Shown: positions 16,992 through 25,137 of the stretch, in pieces | Layout: each line of letters begins with the position of its first letter | Position numbering within the stretch: the first letter of the stretch is position 1 | From: an uncultured Eubacteriales bacterium | GTDB taxonomy: Bacteria; Bacillota; Clostridia; Oscillospirales; Oscillospiraceae | NCBI GenBank assembly: GCA_900546915.1 | Contig: UREY01000005.1 | Coordinates: 1-64,000 of the forward strand | Direction: 5' to 3' | Length of the DNA: 64,000 bases | Made by a program: the position numbers and the translations under genes | The notes under the pieces: model-generated | What the model saw: the letters and a program-made list of their open reading frames with translations, nothing else | Database searches by the model: none | Told to the model about the DNA's origin: nothing

Positions 16992-17879
16992 TTATATTTT
17001 ATCGCCGGAAATAGCTTTTAGGTATTGCGCAATCAAGTCGATAAAAGCAGCTGTGGCGCGGGAAAAAACGGCGTCCTTCTTCCAGATTAAAGCCGTACGA
17101 GATTCCACCGGCGGGTGCAGCGGGATAAACCGCAAGTTCTCATACCTGCAATTCAGGCGGATGCAGAGTACCGCGTCCATGCCGTTGCCCACCAACATCG
17201 CCTCGTTGTAAAGAAGGTTGCCCACCGCCGCAATCTCCAGCTTATCATATAATTCGCCGAACCAGCGGATCAGCTCCCCGTGGAAGTCCCGGGAGCCTGT
17301 CACCAAGGAGATTCCCATAAGGTCCGCAGGCTCTATGTACTCTTTCCGGGCCAGTGGGGAATCCTCCCGTACCAAGACGCCCCACTCTTCTTTGACCGGC
17401 ATCGGAACGAATTCATATTTGCGGATATCCACCGGCTCGCCCATGACGCCCAGATCCAAGAGGCCCCGTTCGATATAATCCTGAACATTATCCGCATTTC
17501 CGCTGTAAATTCGAAATTGCACCAGAGGATGCTTGTTCCGAAACGCCACCATGGCTTTGGCCAGCTCCCTTGTACTGCGAAACTCTCCGCTGCCGATGGT
17601 GATTTCTCCTGCAAGCTCTGTGTCTCGATGGAGAAAATCGCGCTTGGTTTTGTCCGCGAGGGAGAGCAGCTCCTGAGCCCGGCGCTTCAAAAGCAAGCCG
17701 TCCTCTGTCAAGACAATGTTGTGATTGCTGCGGGTAAACAGCTTCACGCCCAATTCCGCCTCCAGCTGCATCATCTGACGGGACAGAGCAGGCTGGCTGA
17801 TATGGAGCATTTGCGCCGCCCTCGTCATATTCTCTTCTCGGGCGATTGCCAAAAAATAATGTAATACGCGAAGTTCCAT
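16992..17879 (-). CDS. LysR-family transcriptional regulator
   Basis: 295 residues. The N-terminal winged helix is canonical ([48 protein letters not shown]). Residues about 90-290 are the periplasmic-binding-like co-inducer domain. It is divergent from glyS and upstream of merR. LysR proteins of this group often control a neighbouring redox enzyme, here the flavodoxin/SDR type genes, but no target site could be assigned. Confidence 0.93.
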   Translation of the reverse strand: MELRVLHYFLAIAREENMTRAAQMLHISQPALSRQMMQLEAELGVKLFTRSNHNIVLTEDGLLLKRRAQELLSLADKTKRDFLHRDTELAGEITIGSGEFRSTRELAKAMVAFRNKHPLVQFRIYSGNADNVQDYIERGLLDLGVMGEPVDIRKYEFVPMPVKEEWGVLVREDSPLARKEYIEPADLMGISLVTGSRDFHGELIRWFGELYDKLEIAAVGNLLYNEAMLVGNGMDAVLCIRLNCRYENLRFIPLHPPVESRTALIWKKDAVFSRATAAFIDLIAQYLKAISGDKI

Positions 17880-17903
17880 GTGCGTGCCCCCCTTCCGGGT
17901 TCT

Positions 17904-17932
17904 ATTATATCCTGGGCGTCACACAATTGCAA
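17904..17932 (-). promoter_or_regulatory. Promoter of the LysR gene
   Basis: Minus strand TTGCAA (17927-17932) and TATAAT (17904-17909) with a 17-bp spacer, about 25 bp ahead of the start codon. Confidence 0.6.
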
Positions 17933-18073
17933 CACATCGAACCGGCCGCCGACTTTCGGCAGGAGCCGGGCCGCATATGGCAGACGCTTACTCTATCTAT
18001 GGGACTCCTCGTAACAGCAGATTTTTTCCGGCAAAGGGTATTCTGCCGGGGATCAGCAGGAATTTCCGAAAAT

Positions 18074-18101
18074 CCCGGGGAAACGGTTGATTTTCCCCGG
18101 G
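18074..18101. promoter_or_regulatory. Palindromic operator-like site over the glyS promoter
   Basis: CCCGGGGAAA (18074-18083) and TTTTCCCCGGG (18091-18101) form an inverted repeat with a 7-bp centre that covers the -35 element of the glyS promoter, a classic position for a repressor operator. Confidence 0.5.
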
Positions 18102-18115
18102 AGTTCCGATATAAT
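18087..18115 (+). promoter_or_regulatory. Promoter of glyS
   Basis: TTGATT (18087-18092), 17-bp spacer, TATAAT (18110-18115). The leader to the start codon is only about 40 nt, too short for a T-box. Confidence 0.7.
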
Positions 18116-18163
18116 ATGTCTCTAGATTTGGAAAAAGAAGGCCGCTTGCGGGAGGAAATCAAC

Positions 18164-19594
18164 ATGCTGAAAAATGCGGATAAAACCATGGATAAGATTG
18201 TTGCCCTGTGTAAAAACCGAGGCTTTATTTTTGCCGGCTCAGAAATCTACGGCGGACTGGCCAACACCTGGGATTACGGCCCCTTGGGTGTGGAACTGAA
18301 AAACAATGTAAAAAAGGCCTGGTGGAAAAAGTTCGTCCAGGAGAGTCCCTATAATGTGGGGCAGGACGCGGCCATTCTCATGAATCCTCAGGTCTGGGTG
18401 GCGTCGGGCCACGTGACCACCTTCAACGATCCGCTCATCGACTGCAAGGCCTGTAAAATGCGCCACCGGGCCGATCAGCTCATTGAGAACTATAATGCCG
18501 CCAACGGCATCGAGGGCGTCCAAGTGGAGGCCATGGACCAGGACAGCCTGGTAGCCTACATCCGGGAGAAGAAAATCCCCTGCCCCGGCTGCGGCAAGTC
18601 GGATTTCACCGACATTCGGAAATTCAACCTGATGTTTAAGACCCATCAAGGCGTCACGGAGGACTCCGCCGCAGAGGTTTACCTCCGTCCCGAGACGGCG
18701 CAGGGCATCTTCGTCAACTTCAACAATCTCCTGCGGACCACCCGGCGGAAGCTGCCCTTCGGCGTCTGCCAAATCGGCAAGTCCTTCCGCAATGAGATTA
18801 CGCCGGGCAACTTTACCTTCCGCACCCGGGAGTTTGAACAGATGGAGCTGGAATTTTTCTGCAAGCCCGGGACGGATTTGGAGTGGTTCCAGTACTGGCG
18901 GAACTTCTGCCGCCAGTGGCTGCTGAATCTGGGAATGCAGGAGGAAAACCTGCGGCTCCGGGACCACAGCCCCGAAGAGCTGTGCTTCTACTCCAAAGCC
19001 ACAACTGACTTCGAGTTCCGGTTCCCCTTCGGCTGGGGCGAGCTGTGGGGCGTGGCGGACCGCACCGACTACGATCTCACACAGCACGAAAAAACCTCCG
19101 GCCAGGACCTGAAATATTTTGATCAGGAAGCCGGGGAGCACTATGTGCCGTATGTAGTAGAGCCCTCCCTGGGCGCCGACCGGGTGACTCTGGCTTTCCT
19201 GGTAGACGCCTATGACGAGGAGGTTGTGGGCCAGGACAAGAAGGGGGCGGATGACGTCCGCACCGTTCTGCACCTGCACCCTGCCCTGGCTCCTTACAAG
19301 GCCGCCGTATTGCCCCTGTCCAAAAAGCTCTCCGGGAAGGCCGAGGAGATTTACCATCAGCTGCAAAAGGACTTTATGGTGGACTTTGACGACACCGGCT
19401 CCATCGGCAAGCGCTACCGCCGCCAGGACGAGATCGGAACGCCGCTGTGCATCACCGTGGATTTTCAGACTGTGGGCGATGAAACCGCTCCGGCAGATCA
19501 CTGCGTCACCGTCCGGGACCGGGACACCATGGAACAGGTCCGGCTTCCCATTGAGAACCTAAAGGCCTACCTCACAGAGAAGACGGCGTTTTAA
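18164..19594 (+). CDS. glyS: Glycyl-tRNA synthetase, single-chain alpha2 type
   Basis: 476 residues from the ATG with GGGAGGA ahead of it. It is the homodimeric class II GlyRS found in Firmicutes and archaea, not the alpha/beta form. Class II features: [30 protein letters not shown] at the N-terminus, motif 2 region ([14 protein letters not shown] preceded by [13 protein letters not shown]), and motif 3 ([18 protein letters not shown]). The C-terminal anticodon-binding domain is [17 protein letters not shown] onward. It charges tRNA-Gly. Confidence 0.96.
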   Translation: MLKNADKTMDKIVALCKNRGFIFAGSEIYGGLANTWDYGPLGVELKNNVKKAWWKKFVQESPYNVGQDAAILMNPQVWVASGHVTTFNDPLIDCKACKMRHRADQLIENYNAANGIEGVQVEAMDQDSLVAYIREKKIPCPGCGKSDFTDIRKFNLMFKTHQGVTEDSAAEVYLRPETAQGIFVNFNNLLRTTRRKLPFGVCQIGKSFRNEITPGNFTFRTREFEQMELEFFCKPGTDLEWFQYWRNFCRQWLLNLGMQEENLRLRDHSPEELCFYSKATTDFEFRFPFGWGELWGVADRTDYDLTQHEKTSGQDLKYFDQEAGEHYVPYVVEPSLGADRVTLAFLVDAYDEEVVGQDKKGADDVRTVLHLHPALAPYKAAVLPLSKKLSGKAEEIYHQLQKDFMVDFDDTGSIGKRYRRQDEIGTPLCITVDFQTVGDETAPADHCVTVRDRDTMEQVRLPIENLKAYLTEKTAF

Positions 19595-19601
19595 GCCAAA
19601 T

Positions 19602-19625
19602 AGGCGGCGGGGCGACTCGCCGCCT
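19602..19625 (+). terminator. Hairpin after glyS
   Basis: AGGCGGCG (19602-19609) pairs with CGCCGCCT (19618-19625). There is no T-run after it, so termination would be weak. Confidence 0.35.
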
Positions 19626-19719
19626 GGGTCTATCCGGGCAATCTCGGAGACGTCCGGAGCATCAGCCGGAGGTTTTCACCGAGCTTTGGAATCTCTTGCA
19701 ACGGTAAGGAGGCGGCGGC

Positions 19720-20427
19720 GTGTACGCGGCAGATTTTAGACAGAAAGCCAAAGACGCCCTCAGCGGAAAATGGGGCATCGCGGTGGGCACGGCGCTGGTT
19801 GCGTCCCTGATGGGAGCGGAAAACTTTCCGTTCCAGTTGGATATCCGTTTGGATTCAGAATCCATGCAGCTGCTGCAAGCAGCGTACCCCAGGCTGTTCC
19901 AGGTGCTTCTGGGTCTGGCCGCCTGGACGATCACCTTGGGCATCATCGCCTTTTTCCTGGGCGGCGTGATCAACCTGGGTTACTGCAAATTCCAGCTAAA
20001 CCTGTTGGACGGGAAGCCTGCACAGCTGAGCGATTTGTTCTCTCAATTCCACCGTTTCTGGGGCGGCTTTTGTCTGTCGTTTCTCACGGGGCTATTTGTA
20101 ACTCTTTGGAGCCTGTTCTTGATAATCCCCGGTATTGTGGCCGCTTACAGCTACGCCATGGCTCCCTATATCATGCTGGAAGACCCCCAATGCACCGCCA
20201 GCGAGGCGCTGGCCCGCTCTAAAATGATGATGCAGGGCTATAAGGGCCGTCTGTTTTGCTTGGAATTCAGCTTTTTGGGCTGGAATCTGCTCAGTGCCCT
20301 GACCCTTGGCATCGGCTATCTGTGGATCAACCCATACACCTCCACCTCCATTGCCGCCTTTTACCGCTGGCGCGCTGAACAAACAGCGGGCTACTCGGGT
20401 TGGACGTTTCCCCCGAGCCAAACATAA
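19720..20427 (+). CDS. DUF975-family integral membrane protein
   Basis: 235 residues, GTG start with AAGGAGG upstream. DUF975 features are the N-terminal ADFRQKAKDALSGKWGIAV motif, five or six transmembrane helices, GGVINLGYCKFQLNLLDGKPAQLSDLFSQF, and ARSKMMMQGYKGRLFCLEFSFLGW. Family function is unknown; members are widespread in Firmicutes and often near sporulation or envelope genes. It is terminated by a strong hairpin and probably transcribed with glyS. Confidence 0.8.
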   Translation: MYAADFRQKAKDALSGKWGIAVGTALVASLMGAENFPFQLDIRLDSESMQLLQAAYPRLFQVLLGLAAWTITLGIIAFFLGGVINLGYCKFQLNLLDGKPAQLSDLFSQFHRFWGGFCLSFLTGLFVTLWSLFLIIPGIVAAYSYAMAPYIMLEDPQCTASEALARSKMMMQGYKGRLFCLEFSFLGWNLLSALTLGIGYLWINPYTSTSIAAFYRWRAEQTAGYSGWTFPPSQT

Positions 20428-20442
20428 TACCAACACGGAAAG

Positions 20443-20476
20443 AACGGTGCGCTGCAAAATTTTGCAGCGCACCGTT
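20443..20476 (+). terminator. Strong rho-independent terminator
   Basis: AACGGTGCGCTGCAAAA pairs with TTTTGCAGCGCACCGTT, followed by a run of seven or more T. It closes the DUF975 gene; on the other strand it also lies just past the SDR gene. Confidence 0.9.
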
Positions 20477-20536
20477 TTTTTCAGAAATTGGGAAGGGTAA
20501 CCTTTTCACAAAACCGGCTGTCCCATACCCTCGGTA

Positions 20537-21283
20537 TCAGGTCCGGGCCATTCCATCTACGCTGAGAATGACGCCGGTGATATAAGACGCCTTCTCGGAG
20601 GCGAGGAAAACAAAGGCATTGGCGATATCCTCCGGCTGCCCGATCCGGCGCAGGGGAATCTGGGCAACCAGAGGGTCCAGATATTCCTTGGGAACCGCCC
20701 GCATCATGTCGGTGTAGGTGATGCCGGGAGCGACAGCGTTGACGCGAATGCCCTTGGGGCCCAACTCCCGGGCAAGGGAGACCGTCAGACCATTGACGGC
20801 AAATTTGGATGTGGGATACGCTACGCCGCTGGGCTGTCCGTAAATGCTCACCATCGAGGACGTGTTCAGGATGACGCCGCCGCCTTGCCGGGTCATGGAA
20901 TCCACCACCGCCCTGGTGCAATGATACACACCCTTGACGTTTAAATCCATAACCTGATGGAAGGTCTGATCGGTATAATCGGAAAACGGCGTGGATTCCG
21001 AAATACCGGCGTTGTTTACCAAAATGTCGATGCGGCCGTATTGCTCCGCCACGGCGTCAAACGCGTCCTTCACCTGGTCGTAGCAAGCCAGGTCGGGACT
21101 GATTCCGGAGACAGCAGCCTGGGGATCCCGCTCCTTGAGCTGCGCGACGGCCTTTTGGGCGCTTTCCGGGCGGGAGCCGCAGAGAACGACCGTAGCGCCT
21201 TCTGCCAAAAACGCCTCTACCGTGGCAAAGCCGATGCCCCGGCTGCCGCCGGTTACGATTGCAATTTTCCCTTTCAACAGCAT
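20537..21283 (-). CDS. SDR-family oxidoreductase (FabG-like)
   Basis: 248 residues. Classical short-chain dehydrogenase: NAD(P) motif TGGSRGIG (residues 12-19), NNAG (about 91-94), catalytic Ser in LNTSSMVS, YxxxK as YPTSK. PGITYTDM follows, as in 3-oxoacyl-ACP reductases and related 3-ketosteroid/sugar dehydrogenases. Isolated from fatty-acid genes, so the substrate is open. It is read from its own promoter and faces away from the terminator on its 3' side. Confidence 0.85.
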   Translation of the reverse strand: MLLKGKIAIVTGGSRGIGFATVEAFLAEGATVVLCGSRPESAQKAVAQLKERDPQAAVSGISPDLACYDQVKDAFDAVAEQYGRIDILVNNAGISESTPFSDYTDQTFHQVMDLNVKGVYHCTRAVVDSMTRQGGGVILNTSSMVSIYGQPSGVAYPTSKFAVNGLTVSLARELGPKGIRVNAVAPGITYTDMMRAVPKEYLDPLVAQIPLRRIGQPEDIANAFVFLASEKASYITGVILSVDGMART

Positions 21284-21639
21284 GCGAATGTCACCTACTC
21301 CAATAAAATTGAGTCTGCACCGGCGCCGCCTCCGGTTTCGGCCCAGGCCCTGGGACTAGTATAACAAAATAGAGCCGTCTTGTATATCCCATTTTGCCTG
21401 CAGGGATGAAACCCACAATGTCATACCACACGGATACGCTCCGCTTTCCGCTCGGTCTGCTCGTTCTCGCAGCTTCTAAAGAGCAGGCGGTCAAGTCCTC
21501 CCATTCGCTTCTCACATTGCGCGAACCTTTCCGGAGATATGGCTTCCCGGCGTAACAAGAGGCATGTGGATCTCAAAAATAGGTACAGATTGCATCGACA
21601 TCTTGCCGCAGTACGCCCATGTAAAACTGCTTAAAATTC
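21284..21639. other. Gene-free stretch with SDR promoter
   Basis: Contains the SDR promoter (21358-21386) in its left part. The rest carries short minus-strand open frames, one of which (ending near 21420) resembles the C-terminal part of a recombinase but cannot be assigned. I see no credible gene or repeat. Confidence 0.4.
21358..21386 (-). promoter_or_regulatory. Promoter of the SDR gene
   Basis: Minus strand TATACA (21381-21386) and TATACT (21358-21363) with a 17-bp spacer. Confidence 0.45.
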
Positions 21640-22425
21640 TTATGCCCATTCTCCCTTCTCGGCGCCCTCAATATGCCTCCTAATTTCTGTTTCATGTTCC
21701 ACACAAAGTTGGTAACTCTTTTCCATGAATTTCGGCATCGGCATGGAGGACAGCATTTCATAGAGTACGTCCAGAATCGGTTTGCCCTCGATCTGCATGG
21801 TATAGAAATACGGATAGACACAGGATTGATGGGTGTAATAGGGATTTATCGGCCCCAGCCGGTCATCCCGCATAATCGGCTCAACCACCATTTCACTAAG
21901 AATCCATTTTAGGTGGGGCGTTTCATATTCCGCCGTGTCATCGCCAAAACGCTCCTGCCATACATAAAACCAAACAAAGTGGATGATTTCGTGCATGGCT
22001 GTTCCCAACGCTCCCGCTTTGCTTTCCAGATAAAAATTATCAAAGCTGTTCTTGTCAAGATACCGAGGACTAATCGGGTTAAACGTGGTATAGCAGACCA
22101 AGTCATTGAACACATCGTCCAACTCCACACCGAAGATGTCCTGTAAAGCGGCTATAATTTGAGGTTCATAAATTTGCCAATGAGCGTTATATTCTGACAG
22201 TTTATTTTCTATCTCGGATCGGTGGGCGGCGTAAAATGCTTCAAAATATGTATGCAAAAAATCGAGTCGTTCCGGATCGGACATGGCATGATATTTTTTC
22301 CGATCCACATCCGGATAGAAATGAAAGAACGGTTCTCGCCAGAAGTCTGTCATGCTCGTTTTCGTAAATTCAAAAATACCGGCAGCGCTATATTTTGCGC
22401 CGCCAAATTCAAATCTTAGTTTCAT
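21640..22425 (-). CDS. HExxH protein of unknown function, possible zinc peptidase
   Basis: 261 residues, no signal peptide and no transmembrane helix. The sequence AMHEIIHFVWFYVW contains HExxH (MHEIIH), and a Glu-rich stretch downstream (WILSEMVVEPIM, about 30 residues later) has Glu at the position expected for a gluzincin's third ligand (SEM...E). The protein is otherwise unlike any family I can name. The codon use and position between SDR and the small ORF do not help. Cytosolic metallopeptidase is possible; a structural HExxH by chance cannot be excluded. Confidence 0.55.
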   Translation of the reverse strand: MKLRFEFGGAKYSAAGIFEFTKTSMTDFWREPFFHFYPDVDRKKYHAMSDPERLDFLHTYFEAFYAAHRSEIENKLSEYNAHWQIYEPQIIAALQDIFGVELDDVFNDLVCYTTFNPISPRYLDKNSFDNFYLESKAGALGTAMHEIIHFVWFYVWQERFGDDTAEYETPHLKWILSEMVVEPIMRDDRLGPINPYYTHQSCVYPYFYTMQIEGKPILDVLYEMLSSMPMPKFMEKSYQLCVEHETEIRRHIEGAEKGEWA

Positions 22426-22489
22426 TTTGTTTCTCCATATCCACTTGAAATCCGTCTCCAGCTTCCCATTCTCATGTTATACGTACACC

Positions 22490-22518
22490 ATTATACACAG
22501 ACGCGAGTCGATTTTCAA
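22490..22518 (-). promoter_or_regulatory. Promoter of the HExxH gene
   Basis: Minus strand TTGAAA (22513-22518) and TATAAT (22490-22495) with a 17-bp spacer. Confidence 0.6.
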
Positions 22519-22639
22519 CAGATTTTTCGAACATCCGTCAGTTCACGAAAGCGGCAATTTTTGCAAATATTGGGCAATTCCACAATTTTTTCAGGTACTC
22601 TCCATACCCTATGTCAAAGTGGCTTCTTTAGATCGGAAA

Positions 22640-22679
22640 CAAACGACGGCATTGCGTTTCGGCTGGATGCCGTTGTTTG
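22640..22679 (-). terminator. Terminator after the 57-residue ORF
   Basis: CAAACGACGGCAT (22640-22652) pairs with ATGCCGTTGTTTG (22667-22679); on the minus strand it is followed by TTTCC after GTTTG. It lies downstream of the 22715-22888 ORF. Confidence 0.5.
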
Positions 22680-22714
22680 TCTTCCCGGAGCGTCTTTTTT
22701 CGCGCTCTCACAAG

Positions 22715-22888
22715 TTACAGTCGATTTCCCAGGCTTTGCACGTATGCATGCATCTCGTTGCGAGAGCGAATGGAATGGGTATGCGCTAGAATTTCTTCCT
22801 GCTTTTCTTCCGTTTGCCTAGAAAAATACGCCATGGCCCGGGGATTTTGGGCCAACGCCATGCCAAATCCCAAAGGAAGTTCCATCAT
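22715..22888 (-). CDS. 57-residue conserved clostridial small protein
   Basis: The 57-residue product starts at MMELPLGFGMALAQNPRAM (ATGATG with AGGAG about 10 bases upstream) and ends with NEMHAYVQSL. This 'MELPLGFGMALAQN..AMxxF' pattern is a conserved small Firmicutes protein of unknown function. It is predicted soluble and helical. A longer minus-strand open frame reaching 23089 exists but the conserved part starts here. It is divergently oriented to the glycan operon start. Confidence 0.65.
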   Translation of the reverse strand: MMELPLGFGMALAQNPRAMAYFSRQTEEKQEEILAHTHSIRSRNEMHAYVQSLGNRL

Positions 22889-23090
22889 GTTTTCAAATCT
22901 CCTTTTCAATTGGGGCGAATTTTGCCGTACGACCGGCAGCTTTAGTATATGAAACGAAGATTTCGTTATCCCCAGCCTCCGCGAATAAATCTCTTCCAAC
23001 CGGCGAAACTGATGGTAAGGCTGTTCAGATTTATCCATGGGCTTGCTTCTCGAACACCGGTCCACATGATGGAAGAGGGATCCTGCCAAA

Positions 23091-24266
23091 ATGGAAAAGC
23101 ATTTCTTAATCCTGGCGACAACCAGTGACTTTCTCTGGAAATTTGAGATGGAAAATGTAAAAATCCTGCAGCAGATGGGCTATGTGGTACACTACGCCGC
23201 CAACATGAACGAGCCGCATTACCTGCCCGGCCCGGAAAAAATCCAGGCGCTGGGCGTGCAGGCGCACCACATCGACATCGCCCGTTCCCCCTTTATGGTG
23301 CAGTATAACTATGCTGCCCTGCATCAGCTTGCGGCTATCATCAAATCATACCAAATTCGGATTTTGCATTGCCATACGCCGGTAGGCGGGCTGCTGGGTC
23401 GTTTGGCGGGCCGGCTGTGCAAGGGGTTGGTCGTCATTTACACAGCCCACGGCTTTCATTTTTACCGGGGGGCGCCGCTGCTGAATCGCGTGGCCTACTA
23501 TTCCGTAGAAAAGGCTTTGGCAAAAAGCACGGATTTTCTCATCGTCATCAACCGGGAGGACTACGAGATAGCGAAAAAATTTCGCCTGAAAAAAAACGGA
23601 CGTGTGGAGCAGATTCCCGGTGTGGGACTGGATTTGGAAAAATTCCATCCCCTGCCGGAGGAAAGGCGGCGCATCCTGCGCCGGCAGCTGGGCATCGGTA
23701 CGGAGGATTGTTTTTTTGTCTCTGTGGGCGAGCTCAATGAAAACAAGAACCACAGAGTTGTCCTGGAGGCCCTGGACAAACTCAGGCATCTGCGGGGCAG
23801 TCTGGCCGGTATTCGGTACGGAATCTGCGGAGACGGTTTTTTCCGGGACCGGCTGCAGCGGTGGATCGCGGAGCTGAACCTTTCAGGCGTCGTGACGCTC
23901 TACGGCTACCGGACGGACATTCCCCAGATACTAGGCTGCGCGGATGCCGCCGTTTTTCCCTCCATTCGGGAGGGATTGGGGATGGCCGGTCTGGAGGCGT
24001 TGGCCATGGGAATCCCGGTCATTGCAGCAGATAACCGGGGAACCCGAGAATACATGCGGCACGGGAAAAACGGCTTTGTCTGCAGCCCGCACAATGGGGA
24101 GGAATTTGCCCGCAGCATGGAGCGGATCCTCCATCTCCGTGAGCCGGAAAAGAGGAAAATCGCCGCCGACTGCCGGGCCAGTGCGCAGCCCTTCCGTCAG
24201 GCTGATACCATTTGCCGCATGCGGGAAATCTACCGGATGGCAGATCAGCGAATTGGGGAGGGATAA
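23091..24266 (+). CDS. Family 4 glycosyltransferase (EpsD-like)
   Basis: 391 residues, GT-B fold. N-terminal acceptor domain (HFLILATTSDFLWKFEMENV, ILHCHTPVGGLLGRL, YTAHGFHFYRGAP) and C-terminal donor domain with FVSVGELNENKNHRVVLEAL, CGDGFFRDRL, LYGYRTDIPQIL, and EGLGMAGLEALAMGIPVIA (E-x7-E motif). The HGFHFYRG stretch is characteristic of EpsD/CapM-type capsule glycosyltransferases. First gene of the glycan operon; all following genes are on the same strand with short or overlapping junctions. Sugar donor unknown. Confidence 0.88.
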   Translation: MEKHFLILATTSDFLWKFEMENVKILQQMGYVVHYAANMNEPHYLPGPEKIQALGVQAHHIDIARSPFMVQYNYAALHQLAAIIKSYQIRILHCHTPVGGLLGRLAGRLCKGLVVIYTAHGFHFYRGAPLLNRVAYYSVEKALAKSTDFLIVINREDYEIAKKFRLKKNGRVEQIPGVGLDLEKFHPLPEERRRILRRQLGIGTEDCFFVSVGELNENKNHRVVLEALDKLRHLRGSLAGIRYGICGDGFFRDRLQRWIAELNLSGVVTLYGYRTDIPQILGCADAAVFPSIREGLGMAGLEALAMGIPVIAADNRGTREYMRHGKNGFVCSPHNGEEFARSMERILHLREPEKRKIAADCRASAQPFRQADTICRMREIYRMADQRIGEG

Positions 24267-24270
24267 ACGA

Positions 24271-25137
24271 ATGTCCGAGGTGGAAATCAGCGTCATCATG
24301 GGGGTATTGAACCCTGCCGCGCCCCATCATCTGCACCAGGCGGTACGGTCTATTTTGGAGCAGAGCTTTCGGAATTGGGAAATGATCCTATATGACGACG
24401 GCTCGGACGCCGCCTCTGCCCGGGAAATTCAAAACGTGGCAGCGTGGGACGGCAGAATCCGGTCCTACAGGAGCGAACAAAATCGCGGCCTTGGGTATGC
24501 GCTCAACCAATGCATCCGGTATGCAAGGGGACGTTACCTGGCCAGAATGGACGCAGACGATGTGGCGGCGCCCAACCGGCTGGAACAGCAGCTTCAATTT
24601 TTGCAGACGCACCCGGAATTTCAGTGGGTGGGGTCCAATGCGCTACTGATGGATGAAAACGGCGTCTGGGGCGTTCTAAAAATGCCGGAGCGTCCCCAGG
24701 CAAAGGATTTTTTGTCCCACTCTCCCTATATTCACCCGTCCGTCCTGTTTCGCAAGGAGGTGCTGGTACAGCACGGCGGCTACTGCGCCGACCGGCGCGT
24801 GCTGCTGTGCGAGGATTATGAGCTGTTCATGCGGCTGCATCGGAACGGAAACCGGGGATATAATCTGCAGGAGCCGCTGCTGCAATACCGGGAAAGCCCG
24901 GCCTCTTACCGGAAGAGAACCCCAGGACGGCGCTTGCGGGAGATGCGGCTGCGCTATCACGGCTTCCGGGAGCTGGGCATTCTCACCGGCGCAACCTTCC
25001 CCTATGTGCTGAAGCCCCTGCTGGCCGGGGCAGTCCCCCCTTCCATCCAGCATTTCGTAAAAAAACAAATCCGGCAGCCGGGGGAGCATACACAAAAGGG
25101 AGGAAAACGTCCCCATGGAATTTCAAAAACAGGCTAA
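24271..25137 (+). CDS. Family 2 glycosyltransferase
   Basis: 288 residues from the ATG with GGGGAGGG upstream, 4 bp after the previous stop. GT-A fold: VIMGVLNPAAPHHLHQAVRSILEQSF, YDDGSD, and the metal-binding DADD in LARMDADDVAAPNRLEQQ, then HPSVLFRKEVL and CEDYELFMRL near the C-terminus. It would add one sugar from a nucleotide donor to the growing chain. The C-terminus overlaps the next gene by 23 bp. Confidence 0.9.
   Translation: MSEVEISVIMGVLNPAAPHHLHQAVRSILEQSFRNWEMILYDDGSDAASAREIQNVAAWDGRIRSYRSEQNRGLGYALNQCIRYARGRYLARMDADDVAAPNRLEQQLQFLQTHPEFQWVGSNALLMDENGVWGVLKMPERPQAKDFLSHSPYIHPSVLFRKEVLVQHGGYCADRRVLLCEDYELFMRLHRNGNRGYNLQEPLLQYRESPASYRKRTPGRRLREMRLRYHGFRELGILTGATFPYVLKPLLAGAVPPSIQHFVKKQIRQPGEHTQKGGKRPHGISKTG

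Noticed and set aside
17933..18163. T-box or glycine riboswitch ahead of glyS
   Set aside because: The promoter found at 18087-18115 leaves only about 40 nt of leader, too short for either element.
18239..19501. 420-codon minus-strand frame opposite glyS
   Set aside because: Antisense shadow of a highly conserved synthetase in a GC-rich gene; no features of its own.
23091..24266. Strong promoter for the glycan operon
   Set aside because: A possible TTGCTT/CATGAT pair near 23040-23070 is too weak to claim.
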